In this document: piece by piece, positions 35,515 to 48,000 of the stretch | How the letters are laid out: every line of letters starts with the position of its first letter | Position numbering within the stretch: position 1 is the stretch's first letter | Assembly: GCA_963662155.1 (NCBI GenBank) | Contig: OY759269.1 | Span: 22,310,878-22,374,877 of the forward strand | DNA from: Lamellibrachia columna | Lineage: Eukaryota > Annelida > Polychaeta > Sabellida > Siboglinidae | DNA: 64,000 nt | Direction of reading: 5' to 3' | Notes under the pieces: generated by a model | The model's input: the letters and a program-made list of their open reading frames with translations, nothing else | The model's database searches: none | What the model was told of the DNA's origin: nothing | Translations under genes and position numbers: made by a program

Positions 35515-38500
35515 AACGGAGCGAAGCAGTGGGTCGATCATCAGCTTTTTAAACGTACCATTACTTAGAGCCGTCACGTACGTAGAAGAGGTGAGTTCAT
35601 TTCAGATACTGCTCATTTGATGCATGAATTATACTTCTTTAAATGAAACAAGTATGATGGTGTTATCGTAAAATAATGTTATGCAGTATAATCTGCCAGG
35701 TATATGTATAAACTGCCAGGTATATATATAACCTGCCAGGTATGTGTATAACCTGCCAGGTATATGTATAACCTACCAGGTATATATAATCTGCCAGGTA
35801 CATGTATAACCTGCCAGGTTTATGTGTAACCTGCCAGGTATATATATAATGTGCCAGGTACATGTATAACCTGCCAGGTATATCTATTCTAACACATTTA
35901 CCGCCCTAAATCTGTTTAATGAACCACAATTTAAAACATATTAATTAACCGTAATGTGTTTATGAATATTGACCTTGCTGTTTAGCGTGCAACGTAAACG
36001 TGATATTCAGGGCGAAACATTAAAATTACACAAATAACAGTTAACAGTTAAATGTTGGTACAAAAAACATATTTGGCGTTTCGTGGAAACTTGTTGTAAC
36101 TTCGTATATTGTTAGTCAGTCCGGTCTTAAGTCTTAAGTTCTCTTAACCTGCAACAGCTTCCCACTGTGTGGATACTTATAGTCAAGATGAGGTACAATC
36201 ATCGTTTATAACATCAACTTTTACTATGTATGAGTGTAACGTGTCCACAACGTTATTAATTGTCTCATTGTTAAAGTGGGGGGAATCAAGAAAACATGTT
36301 AACATCTTCACAAGTGTGGATTAATATCTTTCAGCGCTGCTATCCAGCATGTCTCAACGACTTGCAGTCGTTCTGGTGGTAATCGCATCGGTGGCACTTT
36401 TCAGTGGTAAGTGGACATTCCGTTTTTAAACAATTCAAATGTTCATCTGCCGTGTTGCAAGCTATGACGTAAATAATAGTTCCGTTGTCATCACATGCGC
36501 CAATTTGTACACGATTATGAAATCATAACTACATCCCTCTACTGAATGCGCGTGTAATATTTGGCTGATTGTGACTAATACAGATCAGACCCGTTCTTGC
36601 CCTAACATTGTCCGGTGTAATCTAACCTTGGAATATTATATTTGTTCGTAGATGAATTTGGCGCTGATGCCAGTCCGGTTACGGTACGTTGGTCAACATT
36701 CGTTTCACTAATAATGACACGCGCGCGCGAACACATACACGCACCCACGCACTCACTCACTCACTCACTCACTCACTCACTCACTCACTCACTCACTCAC
36801 TCACTCACTCACTCACTCACTCACTCACTCACTCACTCACTCACTCACTCACTCACTCACTCACTCACTCACTCACTCACTCACTAGCTATGGAATGACT
36901 CCGTCCCAGCCAATATATTCTAGTAAACGGCTAAATATGCCAACCGCGATTCTGTTAAGTGACGTCCACTGTATCACCGGCGGACGAGAATATCCACTTC
37001 GACAATGTCTCACGTACAGTGATCTTGTTTGTCACAGCAAAGGCCGGCGGCTCCTAAGAAGAAATCAGACATGATGTACTTCTACCACTACTGGCCTTTC
37101 GTCAAACGTTTGTACCCTCGCTACAACCCCGGCTACGAACGCAGGTACCCCCTCTACCCGCAGTACCCGTCAATTAACCGGACTCCGTACCCGCCGATCA
37201 TCCGGACGCCGTACCCGCCGATAAACAGGACGCCGTATCCACCGCCGCCCGCTTTCCCACCGGTCTTCCCGGGAAACAGACCGTATCCCACATATTCGCC
37301 GCCCGCCTTCCCGCCGTTGTACCCGGGAAACAGGCCGTTCGCTACGCCGGCTCCCCCTGTGTACCCACATTTCACGTACACCCCTCAACCATTCCCGACA
37401 ATGCGTCCGACTAACATGCCCAGACTTACACCCCGACCCGTTTTTCCAGGCTATCCCGGGCAGAACCAGCCCCCGAATACGCCCCTCCCGTTTTTCCCGC
37501 CTTACCCGGCGCCGAATTACCCGGTTGGTCCGCCTTATGGATACCTTTACACGTCCAGGCCACCGTACAAGAAAACCGTGAAGAGGTCAGTTAAGAAATA
37601 TGCTGAAGGCGGATAGCTATCGGACTGCGGCGTTTCGGTCAATCACGTGTCTCGAACGGTGGCGCCATCTGACGATGTGATGATATATTACGTAGCTATG
37701 ACCGACATGTTTGTCACGTTTCGGAGAACTGAACGACGAGTTGTAGAGACGACGAAACCAGTGCACATAACAGTTAAACGTGAAGTGGACATTGCCCGAA
37801 AAACTAAAAAAAGACATCAACAAGACATTTAGAAATACTAAACTATAGCCAGATGCAGACATGCCGTTTTAGTTTTGGTTGAAATCCGCATTTTTTATTT
37901 GAAATTCTTTATAAATCCATATAAAATGTTTCTTTGGTTAGTCGGTATATAGCGTTCCGATTCCGATAAATTATTTTCACATGCGTAGCTACGAAATATG
38001 CCATGAAAAATCCGTATAAATACGCCGTATCCCACCCAAAATAAAAAACATTAATCCGTATTGAATGCGGGTAATTCACACGAAACGGCACGTCTGAAAA
38101 TGGCTATAATGACTATACCATGCTATTTCCATCGTCGATTTCTGCTGAGACTACAGTAACCAAGATACTATGTTTGAACATTGGTTGACCTTTCTGCGAT
38201 TTAGTACGTAGGCATGTTCAAGAAACTACTAGATGAGTCCATTGGTTTGTCGTAGCGAAGACACGGCATTAGGTCAGAATAACACATTCATATTTGTACA
38301 TAATGTGTACGTTCTTGATAGCGATGTTATTGTAAGTGCGAGTATTTGACAATCATCAATGAGATGCGTTATGATGTCGTCGGAAGTAGAAAACGTTACG
38401 ACGTCGTCGGAAGTAGAAAACGTTACGGCATCGTCAGAAGTAGAAAACGCGATTTATTATGCATTGATGCAATTGTTTCACATGCACAGCAAGTGATTTC

Positions 38501-38645
38501 ACACGCCTTGTGTAGTTTCTACGTGACGGTGTCTGTCAGTGTTGTTATTTTGACCGTAGAGTTCACATAAACCACATGATATGATACTGCGCTTTTAAAT
38601 TGACATGTATAATGAATAAATGCAAATAAAACTCCTGATAGCAGT
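35515..38645 (+). CDS. Secreted proline/tyrosine-rich protein, 222 residues (complete gene)
   Basis: A non-coding first exon (about 35515-35590, donor GTGAGT) is followed by coding exons 36335-36406 (ATG at 36349), 36652-36683 and 37038-37616. The phases (1, then 0) fit and the total is 222 codons plus TAG. Residues 1-19 (MSQRLAVVLVVIASVALFS) form a signal peptide. Residues 20-49 are a short lead with PKKKSDMMYFYHYW. The rest is rich in Pro, Tyr, Arg and Phe, with three copies of a RTPYPP motif and two copies of PAFPP-x-x-PGNRP. The C-terminal tail is basic (KKTVKRSVKKYAEGG). No cysteine, Ig or enzyme motif is visible. The composition resembles extracellular structural proteins such as cuticle, byssus or shell-matrix proteins, but that is an inference and I cannot name a family. 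Confidence 0.85.
35690..35885. repeat. 19-20 bp tandem repeat, about 10 copies
   Basis: The unit is TATAACCTGCCAGGTATATG with small length changes. Its core ACCTGCCAGGT is a palindrome around a single base. Confidence 0.93.
36093..36196 (+). repeat. Dispersed repeat, second copy
   Basis: Matches 34728-34812 in order and orientation. It carries an extra TTAAGTCTTAAG-type duplication in the middle. Confidence 0.7.
36349..36406 (+). CDS. Secreted-protein gene: signal-peptide exon
   Basis: The exon starts at 36335 after acceptor ATCTTTCAG, with 14 nt of 5' UTR, and the ATG has A at -3. It encodes the 19-residue signal peptide and ends in phase 1 at donor GTAAGT, the usual phase after a signal-peptide exon. 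Confidence 0.85.
36652..36683 (+). CDS. Secreted-protein gene: 32-nt micro-exon
   Basis: Acceptor TTGTTCGTAG, donor GTACGT. It encodes DEFGADASPVT (with the split codon) and links phase 1 to phase 0. It is short, but needed to bring the signal peptide into frame with the main exon. Confidence 0.75.
36684..37037 (+). repeat. Intron with a (CACT)n microsatellite (36750-36885)
   Basis: About 34 copies of the tetranucleotide preceded by a short ACGC/GCGC run. The intron is 354 bp; the tract fills more than a third of it. Confidence 0.93.
37038..37616 (+). CDS. Secreted-protein gene: main Pro/Tyr-rich exon
   Basis: It encodes residues 31-222, from QRPAAPKKKSDMMYFYHYW to the stop TAG at 37614-37616. 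There are three RTPYPP repeats at about 37180-37240 and two PGNRP repeats. GC content is higher than in the flanks, with codons such as CCG and TAC dominating. The acceptor is GTTTGTCACAG. Confidence 0.88.
   Translation, partial: QRPAAPKKKSDMMYFYHYWPFVKRLYPRYNPGYERRYPLYPQYPSINRTPYPPIIRTPYPPINRTPYPPPPAFPPVFPGNRPYPTYSPPAFPPLYPGNRPFATPAPPVYPHFTYTPQPFPTMRPTNMPRLTPRPVFPGYPGQNQPPNTPLPFFPPYPAPNYPVGPPYGYLYTSRPPYKKTVKRSVKKYAEGG
37617..38645 (+). other. Probable 3' UTR of the secreted-protein gene
   Basis: Two AATAAA signals lie close together at 38615-38620 and 38625-38630, followed by a TG-rich stretch (CTGGTGTGTTC), which fits a poly(A) site near 38645. Three tandem 27-bp units (GTCGTCGGAAGTAGAAAACG) sit at about 38368-38447. 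Confidence 0.6.
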
Positions 38646-39395
38646 CATCTGGTGTGTTCATTTCAACATAGCCCAGCGCGCGCGCACGCATGCACGCACG
38701 CACTCACGCACGCACGCACGAGCATACACGGGCACGCCATTATGATATAAGCTTATACCCAGTGATTTCTATCTGAATCAATCATCAATAAATATTTTTA
38801 TTTTAAATCACTTGTCAACGTTGCCACGTATGCAACCGATTAGTTGCGACACAAAGAATTTTAGCTGATCATAAAAAAATTCGTTTTGCTGTTATATGTG
38901 AGTTCACAGTGTGAAAAATATAAAATACTGTTTTAATAAACGAAATAAATTTTGAACATTTCTGATTCGAAACATCGTTATTATGTACGGATATATATTT
39001 GTAACAGAAAAACATCACACCACGCTTATTGTTATGGAACAATACATTTTATATTTTATATTGTAGTTCGTGTATGGAATACCTGTATACAAAATATGAT
39101 ATTGTGTGTATGTAGTAGCTAAACACGTCAAATACAAATCAACCTGACGTTTAGTCAATCCTCGGGAACCAGGGGTGATATTGTTATCATTGAGTCGACA
39201 ACAACCAAGAAAATGTTTTTCTGAACTATTAGACGCTATCGTCTTTTATCTTTCACTTCCTCCAACATGTATGCACGCATGCCGAATTTGTAAGCCTCGA
39301 AAAGGCCACTGCTAATTATAAGCCCAATTTTGTTTCCTAATTTATATTAATGACCTTCACTAACACATAAAGAATGAGCATTACAGTCATATTAT
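38646..39395. other. Intergenic, AT-rich
   Basis: A short GCAC run at 38680-38725. ATACTGTTTTAATAAAC near 38926 echoes, inverted, the repeat fragment at 6537. Otherwise nothing recognised. Confidence 0.5.
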
Positions 39396-39660
39396 TTGCA
39401 GATGGAAATAAGCAACACAGCTGATTGCAAAAAGAAGACATTGATTGTGTCAGTTGTTGAGAGAAAACATGGCTGGTGGAATTTAATATCTCCAAATGTG
39501 AAGTCGTGCCATTTACACAATCAAAATATCTCATTTCCTTCATCTACATGCTTCACAGTCAAACTTAACTTGCACAAAATCATCCAAGTACCTCGGCGTT
39601 ACCTTGTCATCTGACCTTACATTGAACAAACGCAAATAAGCCTAACTGTATGTACTAAAC
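39396..39660 (+). mobile_element. Degenerate LINE fragment (reverse-transcriptase region)
   Basis: With a frame change near 39585, the + strand reads NVKSCHLHNQ and then SSKYLGVTLSSDLTLNK. The KYLGVxLSSDLxWxxH motif is characteristic of the segment just after the reverse-transcriptase core in Jockey/CR1-type LINEs. Frameshifted and dead. Confidence 0.7.
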
Positions 39661-39984
39661 TTTTTTTATGACGTAATCTCTAAATTATATCTAAACAGCC
39701 CAAGGAAATATAGTATATGTAGGCTGTGGGTGGTAAGCTTATGCCTAAATTAAGAATAGACCACTGTAAGGCAAATTTGAAGACAAGATTGCGTTTATTA
39801 CAGTTTAACTACTAAAATTATACAAAACCAGTCTTTGCACAATTTGCACTACTGATCTAACTTCGGTAGCTCGTCAAAGTATAAAATGTCAACCAAAAGT
39901 TCAAAATACAACCAAAAGCAAGAGCGTTAAGAACAACAATAAAAGGTGAAAGAACAGATGACATTAAACACAATAACAAAGACG

Positions 39985-40095
39985 ACCCAAAAGACGACTT
40001 AAAAGATGTCTTAAACGACGACTTAAAAGAAGTCTTAAAAGACGACTTAAAGAATGTCTTAAAAGACGACTTAAAGAATGTCTTAAAAGACGACT
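39985..40095. repeat. About 24-bp tandem repeat
   Basis: Four to five copies of GACGACTTAAAGAATGTCTT followed by AAAA. Each unit contains inverted GTCTTAAA/TTTAAGAC-like halves. Confidence 0.88.
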
Positions 40096-41189
40096 GGCCA
40101 CAATCAGGAGTGGGCCAGGACTTGCGTTCGCCTGTACAAATACAAACCAAACAAGTAAGCTATTTGCATATCATAGTGTCCAGTGTACGATGACACCTCA
40201 ACATCTGTTAAGTACCATAGTTCCAACACATTGGTGTTGTTCACAATATAGTCTGTAAAATACCTGTTATCTTATTCAGTACTAATATATAATCATACTT
40301 GTAGGTATTAATGTAATACTAGTACTCTACATGTCAAACAGCCTTAATATAATAAATTCAACAGTCAACAATGTTGTCAATTTCACATGTGCATGCCCTG
40401 ACTAGCCTAGCTGTCATTCCACTGTTGTTTACAAGCAAGTCTTGGACACTGCTCAACTTACAGGTCTCTAGGGAATACTCAAGATCAGTCCTCTCCCAGC
40501 CACCTCCTAGAGCAATTAATCAATGTAACTTCAAAGGGAGAGAGGGTACCAAACTGATCCTGGCTTAACTGTAGGGACAGTTACATAATACCTATATACG
40601 TGCACAATTTATGCTTGCACCGTGTCTATCACATCTTATAACATATTAACTATAACAGTAGCACCATTAAACATGATCAAAACTGAACTTTCTAAAGGGA
40701 TCTGTACATTTACCAGCTACTGACTGGAAGTGGTCAAAATCTCATTAAGCCCTGTTGGGCATTCTTCCCTAAGGTCCAATGACCACTTATTCCTGATCTT
40801 CCACATATTAGTAATCAAAGCCACCACTAAGTAATTATAACTGATAAAGTAAATGCCTTGACATAAACAGATGGACAATTCTCTATCACACAGTATGATA
40901 CAATTATAAATTGAAAACATTGCTTAATAAGGTAGAAAACATCATTTAGGGACTTACCAAAACATAGTTGTCATTAACTGTAGAATCAAGCCTGGCCCAC
41001 TGGGACAGGGCCCCTTCCACTGACCACACGTGACCCCTGTCTCTAGGGTAAAATTTACGTTTAAACAACTGAATTATTAGTAATAAGACCAACTACCTAC
41101 ACAGTAAATACAACTAATTACAGGACAAATAATCATAGCAATAATAGTTCACTAACTACATTCTCTAAATTACATTACATTACCCTGGG
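40096..41189. other. Intergenic, no feature recognised
   Basis: AT-rich sequence with no arrays. It lies between two LINE scraps in the same orientation and may contain further decayed LINE sequence that I cannot read. Confidence 0.4.
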
Positions 41190-41560
41190 TGCTGCCATCA
41201 TGTGGTGGGTAACTAAACTACTCGAACCGACAAGTGACTATGTCACATATAGAATGTAAGCCTTTGTTGATTGAAATATTCCAATACAGTCAAGGGTGTG
41301 AGTCCCCCTACTTGAAAAGCTTAACTGACCGTCGTTCAAAGACGCCGCTGCAACTCCAGACTAATTATGTTTTATAAGGTAACACACAAACTAGTATCAC
41401 TATATGAGCCATACTTTCTTCTCTCCGACTTCACGATGCACTCGACATGCAAACCACAAATTATGCTTTCGCCAAGTACAAACTAAAGCAGACTATTAAA
41501 ATATGCTTATTCCATGATCAAATTCAACACTGCCCTGACCAGAACTCCCAAATTAATATA
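41190..41560 (+). mobile_element. Degenerate LINE fragment (C-terminal end of ORF)
   Basis: In shifting frames the + strand reads WWVTKLLEPTSDYVTYRM, then LKSLTDRR, then RRCNSRLIMFYKVTHKLVSL and MIKFNTALTR. This follows the pattern RAARxVTxxYxxTSSVTxM...L..RRxxxRLxMxYKIxHxLV of LINE ORF2 C-termini. It has frameshifts and a stop. It ends about 385 bp upstream of the ACADS start codon. Confidence 0.7.
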
Positions 41561-41944
41561 AAGAAAAAAACAACACCTAAATCATGATTTCCTTTCCTTT
41601 CTCCGAGCCTACCCTTTCCAGCTGCTTTGTGATGTAAATCTACCTACTGTCTATAATTCATTTGCCTTATTTGACTATTCATGCGCGAGCATATATGCCT
41701 CATCTTCAACAATGTAACGAAGTAGAACAACGAGAAAAATTGCAGGCCCTAAAATGAAGCGAAAGAAGAAGTGTCGCCACCTATCGAAAGCACTCGTTAA
41801 GTCCTGTTTAGTTAATAGAGGCTTCGATAGGGGCGGTGGTTCTATTCGCTTGTAAACAAAGTCAGCAGTCGTGTTCAGGGGCATTGCTCGAAATTTCAAT
41901 TTATGTACAACGCTTCGGCATTTGCTTGAACTTGATCTTTAAAT
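41561..41944 (+). promoter_or_regulatory. Probable ACADS promoter and 5' UTR
   Basis: No TATA box is evident. A GGGGCGGTGG segment (about 41830-41839) could be an Sp1-type site. TATA-less upstream regions are usual for housekeeping mitochondrial-enzyme genes. Transcription start not determined. Confidence 0.4.
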
Positions 41945-42014
41945 ATGGCACTAGTTGTGCATAGTTGTACACGGGCTCTGTGTTCAACCAAAGTTGTACG
42001 TAGTGGATACAGAG
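41945..42014 (+). CDS. ACADS: ACADS exon 1: mitochondrial targeting peptide
   Basis: ATG in a good context (A at -3, G at +4). Encodes [20 protein letters not shown] and GYR, with arginines and lysine but no acidic residues. Ends phase 1; donor GTAATC. Confidence 0.88.
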
Positions 42015-45000
42015 GTAATCAAGATAATTGTAATTTTACTGACTTCGACTTGTTAACAGTGCAATAACTCGACCGAGTCTAGCGTCTAGCCTAGGCTAGG
42101 TTGAGCCTACATAAACTCTGTCTTTGATAAAGGCTAAGTCTAAGGTCAGCGTCGAAGGTTTAATCCATATAGGGCGAGCGATGTTCGTAATAATAAGTTT
42201 TGACTGTTGACCTTTTTGTCACTTTGTTAGTGCTAACTTAAATTAGAAGCTCACAGATATTATAAACATTATTTTAAGGACCATACCAATTCTTGTTGAT
42301 AATGTGCCGTGCCTTGGAGAGGTCACTAATAGTAATGGGAGTATTGCCACTATGATTGTGATATGTCTATGACCACATCTGTAACTGTGTCCAAGAATAT
42401 GTCTTACACACGGTCAGTACTGTTGGCAATTATTATTAATATTGGGGGTCCGTTGTGTTGTGACTAAGGAAGAGGCTTGCCTTTTTGCCTCCAGAAAAAG
42501 CAGTATGTGTAGGTTGTTCCATGTTCCAAAAATGGCTTCTAAATAAATAAATGACGCACATCTTGCATTCACAACAAAAGACCCATCTGAGTATCTGCCT
42601 TCCTGTAGGTGTTGTGGCCCTGTAGAGACTCTAGAAAGCCGTTCTTGGTGGAGAACACTTGACTGATGTTGTTTCAGGCGTCCCTCTACTGCATTTACTT
42701 TTCATGGTATACAATACAGTCTAGGAGTTTGTATCACCAAAGACCTTACCATAAAAGCCTTCAAGTTCAATAACATCCATGCCAGCAAGAACCGCTACTA
42801 ATTCGCCTATGTTCCACAGACAATAAGAGACTGGACCCAATAACCAGCATCACAGAACTAAAACAAGTTAAGCAAGCTCTAACAAACTCGGTACTAAGCA
42901 AACAAGACAAAGCAGCAGTCGCTCCATGCACACACGACCCTGTCCGTCTGACTGCTTAAGGGTGTTGGCCAGTATCAAGACAAGACAATGCTGGGGTCAT
43001 CGGTATGTTGGAATTTTTGATTGTATGTCTGCTTGCAGTATGTAGTCGTGGATTCACAGCCTTGCCAGAGACACACCAGATGCTGAAAGACACGCTACGA
43101 GAATTTGTGGAGAAAGAACTTAGACCAATTGCAGGCCAGCTCGATAAGGAGCACAGATTTCCAGAGCAGCAAGTCAGTGGAAAACTCTCAGTAACCTCTG
43201 TGTGGCTTATATGAGGAGAGCATTTTAAAAGGAATGTACACTCATTTTCATAGGTTGACTGATGCGCAGTTTTAGTTAGCATTTTTGTATAATTAAAATG
43301 CCCAAATTCTCTGAATTTTAGGTTCTCACAGTCACAGTTCATCTAAATTGACAATATTATTCAAGACTCATGCATGTTCTAATCTTTATTGCTGTTGTAT
43401 ATTTACAGTAAGAAATTGTATAAATTATATAAGATGGGAATTGGACAGATCATCCAATCAAAAATGTTGAATTTTTAAATAAAAATTTAGGCTTTATTGA
43501 TCAGGCGTTATATGCAGTGAAGCGATATCTCTGTCTTGTAATACTTGCGTATTTCAATTCATTAACAAATCTTGTAGTTTTTTAATATTAAGGGTTGGAA
43601 GATCATGGTAGTTACATGTCTTGTATGTACAGCTGCATATATTTCTTTTAGCCAACTGAGATCTTATCAGTATTAATACATTCTGTGTTGCTATGTCATT
43701 AGTTTGTTGTTATTGTTGTTGTAATTAGATCAAGGCTCTAGGTCAGCTTGGCATGATGTCGGTACCAGTGTCAGAGAAGTACGGTGGTACCGGACTTGAC
43801 TACCTGGCATATGCTGTTGGTATAGAGGAGGTCAGCCGAGGGTGCGCATCAACTGGGGTCATCATTAGTGCACACACGGTCAGTATTGGTGTACCTATAA
43901 TCACATATAATCACATATATATATATTACCCCATGTTTCCACACAACTTGAATATGACATTTGTTGGGCGCAGTGGTGTAGTAGTTAAAACATAGGACTC
44001 TCAGTCAAGAGAATCAGAGTTTGAATCCTCTTGCTCATTCGTTCATTCCACATTGCCTCAGTTCACTCAGCTGTATAAATGAGTACCTGCAGTATGGCCG
44101 AATGCTTCCCAGAGAAGTCGAGATGGCAGTGGTTGGAACAGGTCTGCCAAGGGGTGAAATGTAAAGCAGTTTGACTAGTCCCAAGGACTGGCTAATTACT
44201 ATATGAGAACGTACCTTTACCCCTATTTGTAGAATATGTATTACCCCATATTTCCACATCGTGCAATAAATAAAAGTAGTTGAGTAAAAGTTGCATCTAA
44301 ACATGACACCATCACTTGTTGATGGACAGAAACCATGATAAAGTAGCAGTGTATTTATGTGGCTTTTAACTGTTTGTCTTTGCAAGTACAAGTACACAGT
44401 CTTCATAGTCAACATTTGATCTTATTTATGAAACATTTCAGTGTTTATGTTTTCTTGCTTTCAGAGCCTCTACTGTGGTCCGATAGAGCGATATGGTACA
44501 GAAGAACAGAAGAAGATGTGGCTGTCTCCATTCCTTGATGGCAACAAGATTGGTTGCTTTGCCCTTTCAGAACCTGGTAATTTTGTATTATGGTTTTGGT
44601 GGCATAAATTGATAAATGTCTTCAATCTCAACCAGAAAACACATTGACAGACAAAACTGAACTTGTTGTGCTGTAAATGTTACCTAGATGTATATAATAG
44701 TTTTTTTTTATTTTGCAGGGGTAAATTTGAAAGAAATTATGTTTCTGTGACACCACATATTTTAGTCAACACTCTGAAGGTCCTTGCTCAATAATTGTTT
44801 TTGGCTTGTCTCATTTTAGACTCATTTCATGGAAAATCAAACCTGTGACTAGCTAGCTCTAGTATCCACTGTGGCATGCTAGCTCTAGTATCCACTGTGA
44901 CTAGCTAGCTCTAGTATCCACTGTGGCATGCTAGCTCTAGTATCCACTGTGACTAGCTAACTCTAGTATCCACTCTGACTAGCTAGCTCTAGTATTCACT

Positions 45001-48000
45001 GTGACATGCTAGCTCTAGTATCCACTGTGACATGCTAGCTCTAGTATCCACTGTGACATGCTAGCTCTAGTATCCACTGTGACATGCTAGCTCTAGTATC
45101 CACTGTGACATGGTAGCTCTTGCATCCACTGTGACTAGCCAGCTCTAGTATCCACTGTGACTAGCTAGCTCTCGTATCCATCGTGACTAGCTAGCTCTAG
45201 TGTCCACTGTGACTAGGTAGTTCTAATATCAACTGTGACGTGCTAGCTCTGGTATCCACTCTGACTAGCTAGCTCTGGTATCCACTGTGACTAGCTAGCT
45301 CTGGTATCCACTGTGACATGCTAGCTCTAGTATCCACTGTGACATGCTAGCTCTAGTATCCACTGTGACATGCTAGCTCTAGTATCCACTGTGACATGCT
45401 AGCTCTAGTATCCACTGTGACATGCTAGCTCTGGTATCCACTCTGATAACTAGCTCTGGTATCCACTCTGACTAGCTAGCTCTGGTATCCACTGTGACAT
45501 GCTAGCTCTGGTATCCACTGTGACATGCTAGCTCTGGTATCCACTGTGACATGCTAGCTCTGGTATCCACTGTGACATGCTAGCTCTGGTATCCACTGTG
45601 ACATGCTAGCTCTGGTATCCACTGTGACATGCTAGCTCTGGTATCCACTGTGACATGCTAGCTCTGGTATCCACTGTGACATGCTAGTTCTGGTATCCAC
45701 TGTGACATGCTAGCTCTGGTATCCACTGTGACATGCTAGCTCTGGTATCCACTGTGACATGCTAGCTCTAGTATCCACTGTGACATGCTAGCTCTGGTAT
45801 CCACTCTGACTAGCTAGCTCTGGTATCCACTGTGACATGCTAGCTCTGGTATCCACTGTGACATGCTAGCTCTAATATCCACTGTGACATGCTAGCTCTA
45901 GTATCCACTGTGACATGCTAGCTCTAGTATCCACTGTGACATGGTAGCTCTTGCATCCACTGTGACTAGCCAGCTCTAGTATCCACTGTGACTAGCTAGC
46001 TCTCGAATCCATCGTGACTAGCTAGCTCTAGTGTCCACTGTGACTAGGTAGCTCTAATATCAATTGTGACGTGCAAGCTCTGGTATCCACTCTGACTAGC
46101 TAGCTCTGGTATCCACTCTGACTAGCTAGCTCTGGTATCCACTCTGACTAGCTAGCTCTGGTATCCACTCTGACTAGCTAGCTCTGGTATCCACTGTGAC
46201 TAGCTAGCTCTGGTATCCACTCTGACTAGCTAGCTCTGGTATCCACTGTGACATGCTTGCTCTGGTATCCACTGTGACATGCTAGCTCTAGTATCCACTG
46301 TGACATGCTAGCTCTAGTATCCACTGTGACATGCTAGCTCTAGTATCCACTGTGACATGCTAGCTCTAGTATCCACTATGACATGCTAGCTCTAGTATCC
46401 ACTGTGACATGCTAGCTCTAGTATCCACTGTGACATGCTAGCTCTAGTATCCACTGTGACTAGCTAGCTCTCGTATCCATCGTGACTAGCTAGCTCTAGT
46501 GTCCACTGTGACTAGGTAGCTCTAATATCAACTGTGACGTGCTAGCTCTAGTATCCACTCTGACATGCTAGCTCTGGTATCCACTCTGACTAGCTAGCTC
46601 TGGTATCCACTGTGACATGCTAGCTCTGGTATCCACTCTGACTAGCTAGCTCTGGTATCCACTGTGACTAGCTAGCTCTGGTATCCACTGTGACATGCTA
46701 GCTCTGGTATCCACTGTGACATGCTAGCTCTGGTATCCACTCTGACTAGCTAGCTCTGGTATCCACTCTGACTAGCTAGCTCTGGTATCCACTGTGACAT
46801 GCTAGCTCTGGTATCCACTGTGACATGCTAGCTCTGGTATCCACTCTGACTAGCTAGCTCTGGTATCCACTCTGACTAGCTAGCTCTGGTATCCACTCTG
46901 ACTAGCTAGCTCTGGTGTCCACTGTGACATGCTAGCTCTGGTATCCACTGTGACATACTAGTTCTTGTATCCACTGTGACATGCTAGCTCTAGTATCCAC
47001 TGTGACATGCTAGCTCTGGTATCCACTCTGACTAGTTAGCTCTGGTATCCACTCTGACTAGCTAGCTCTGGTATCCACTGTGACATGCTAGCTCTGGTAT
47101 CCACTGTGACATGCTAGCTCTGGTATCCACTGTGACATGCTAGCTCTGGTATCCACTGTGACATGCTAGCTCTGGTATCCACTGTGACATGCTAGCTCTG
47201 GTATCCACTCTGACTAGCTAGCTCTGGTATCCACTGTGACATGCTAGCTCTAGTATCCACTGTGACTAGCTAGCTCTGGTATTCACTGTGACTAGCTAGC
47301 TCTGGTATCCACTCTGACTAGCTAGCTCTGGTATCCACTCTGACTAGCTAGCTCTGGTATCCACTGTGACATGCTAGCTCTGGTATCCACTGTGACATGC
47401 TAGTTCTGGTATCCACTGTGACATGCTAGCTCTGGTATCCACTGTGAAATGCTAGCTCTGGTATTCACTGTGACTAGCTAGCTCTGGTATCTGGTACTGC
47501 ACTTGGATGGCCAACCCTCGAACGAAGGTGCATTATCAAACAAGCCACTACCTTCTACAAAATTCTAAACAACATTATTGAGATCACCCCCCCTCCGGGC
47601 CTACTAACTCGCTCTCGAACCCGTGGACAATACATCGCCCCCAAGTGTCGTATAAATGCAATGGTCTTTTCATTTTATCCCAGAGCCATTCGCATATGGA
47701 ATATGATTCCATCAAAAATTACCAACATAAAAAACCCAAAATCATTTCAAGAAGCTATTATGGAACTCCCTTTCACCACACCTCCTCACCTAAACTGCCT
47801 TTAAAACACAGTGCTCAGCGTAAACTTATCCATGGTGTGGGTATGGAGACTGTCTATGTGTGCATGTGGCAAGGCAGCGACAGTATCCATACACACAACC
47901 AACCTATTAAAAATTTTCGTTAAACCTCCTATACATAAAATAAATAAAACTATCAGATAAAAACCATTTCAGCAACATTAATGACACTAGTCTTTTAATC

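Larger units (their letters stand above)
35591..36334 (+). other. Intron 1 of the secreted-protein gene
   Basis: It contains an array of about 20 bp (35690-35885) and the second copy of the 34728 dispersed repeat (36093-36196). Confidence 0.75.

Noticed and set aside
37154..37388. Glycine- or arginine-rich minus-strand frames
   Set aside because: Shadow of the proline-rich exon on the opposite strand.
37617..37832. Frames after the stop of the Pro/Tyr-rich gene, on both strands
   Set aside because: They lie in the presumed 3' UTR and have no homology signal. The upstream gene has a clean stop.
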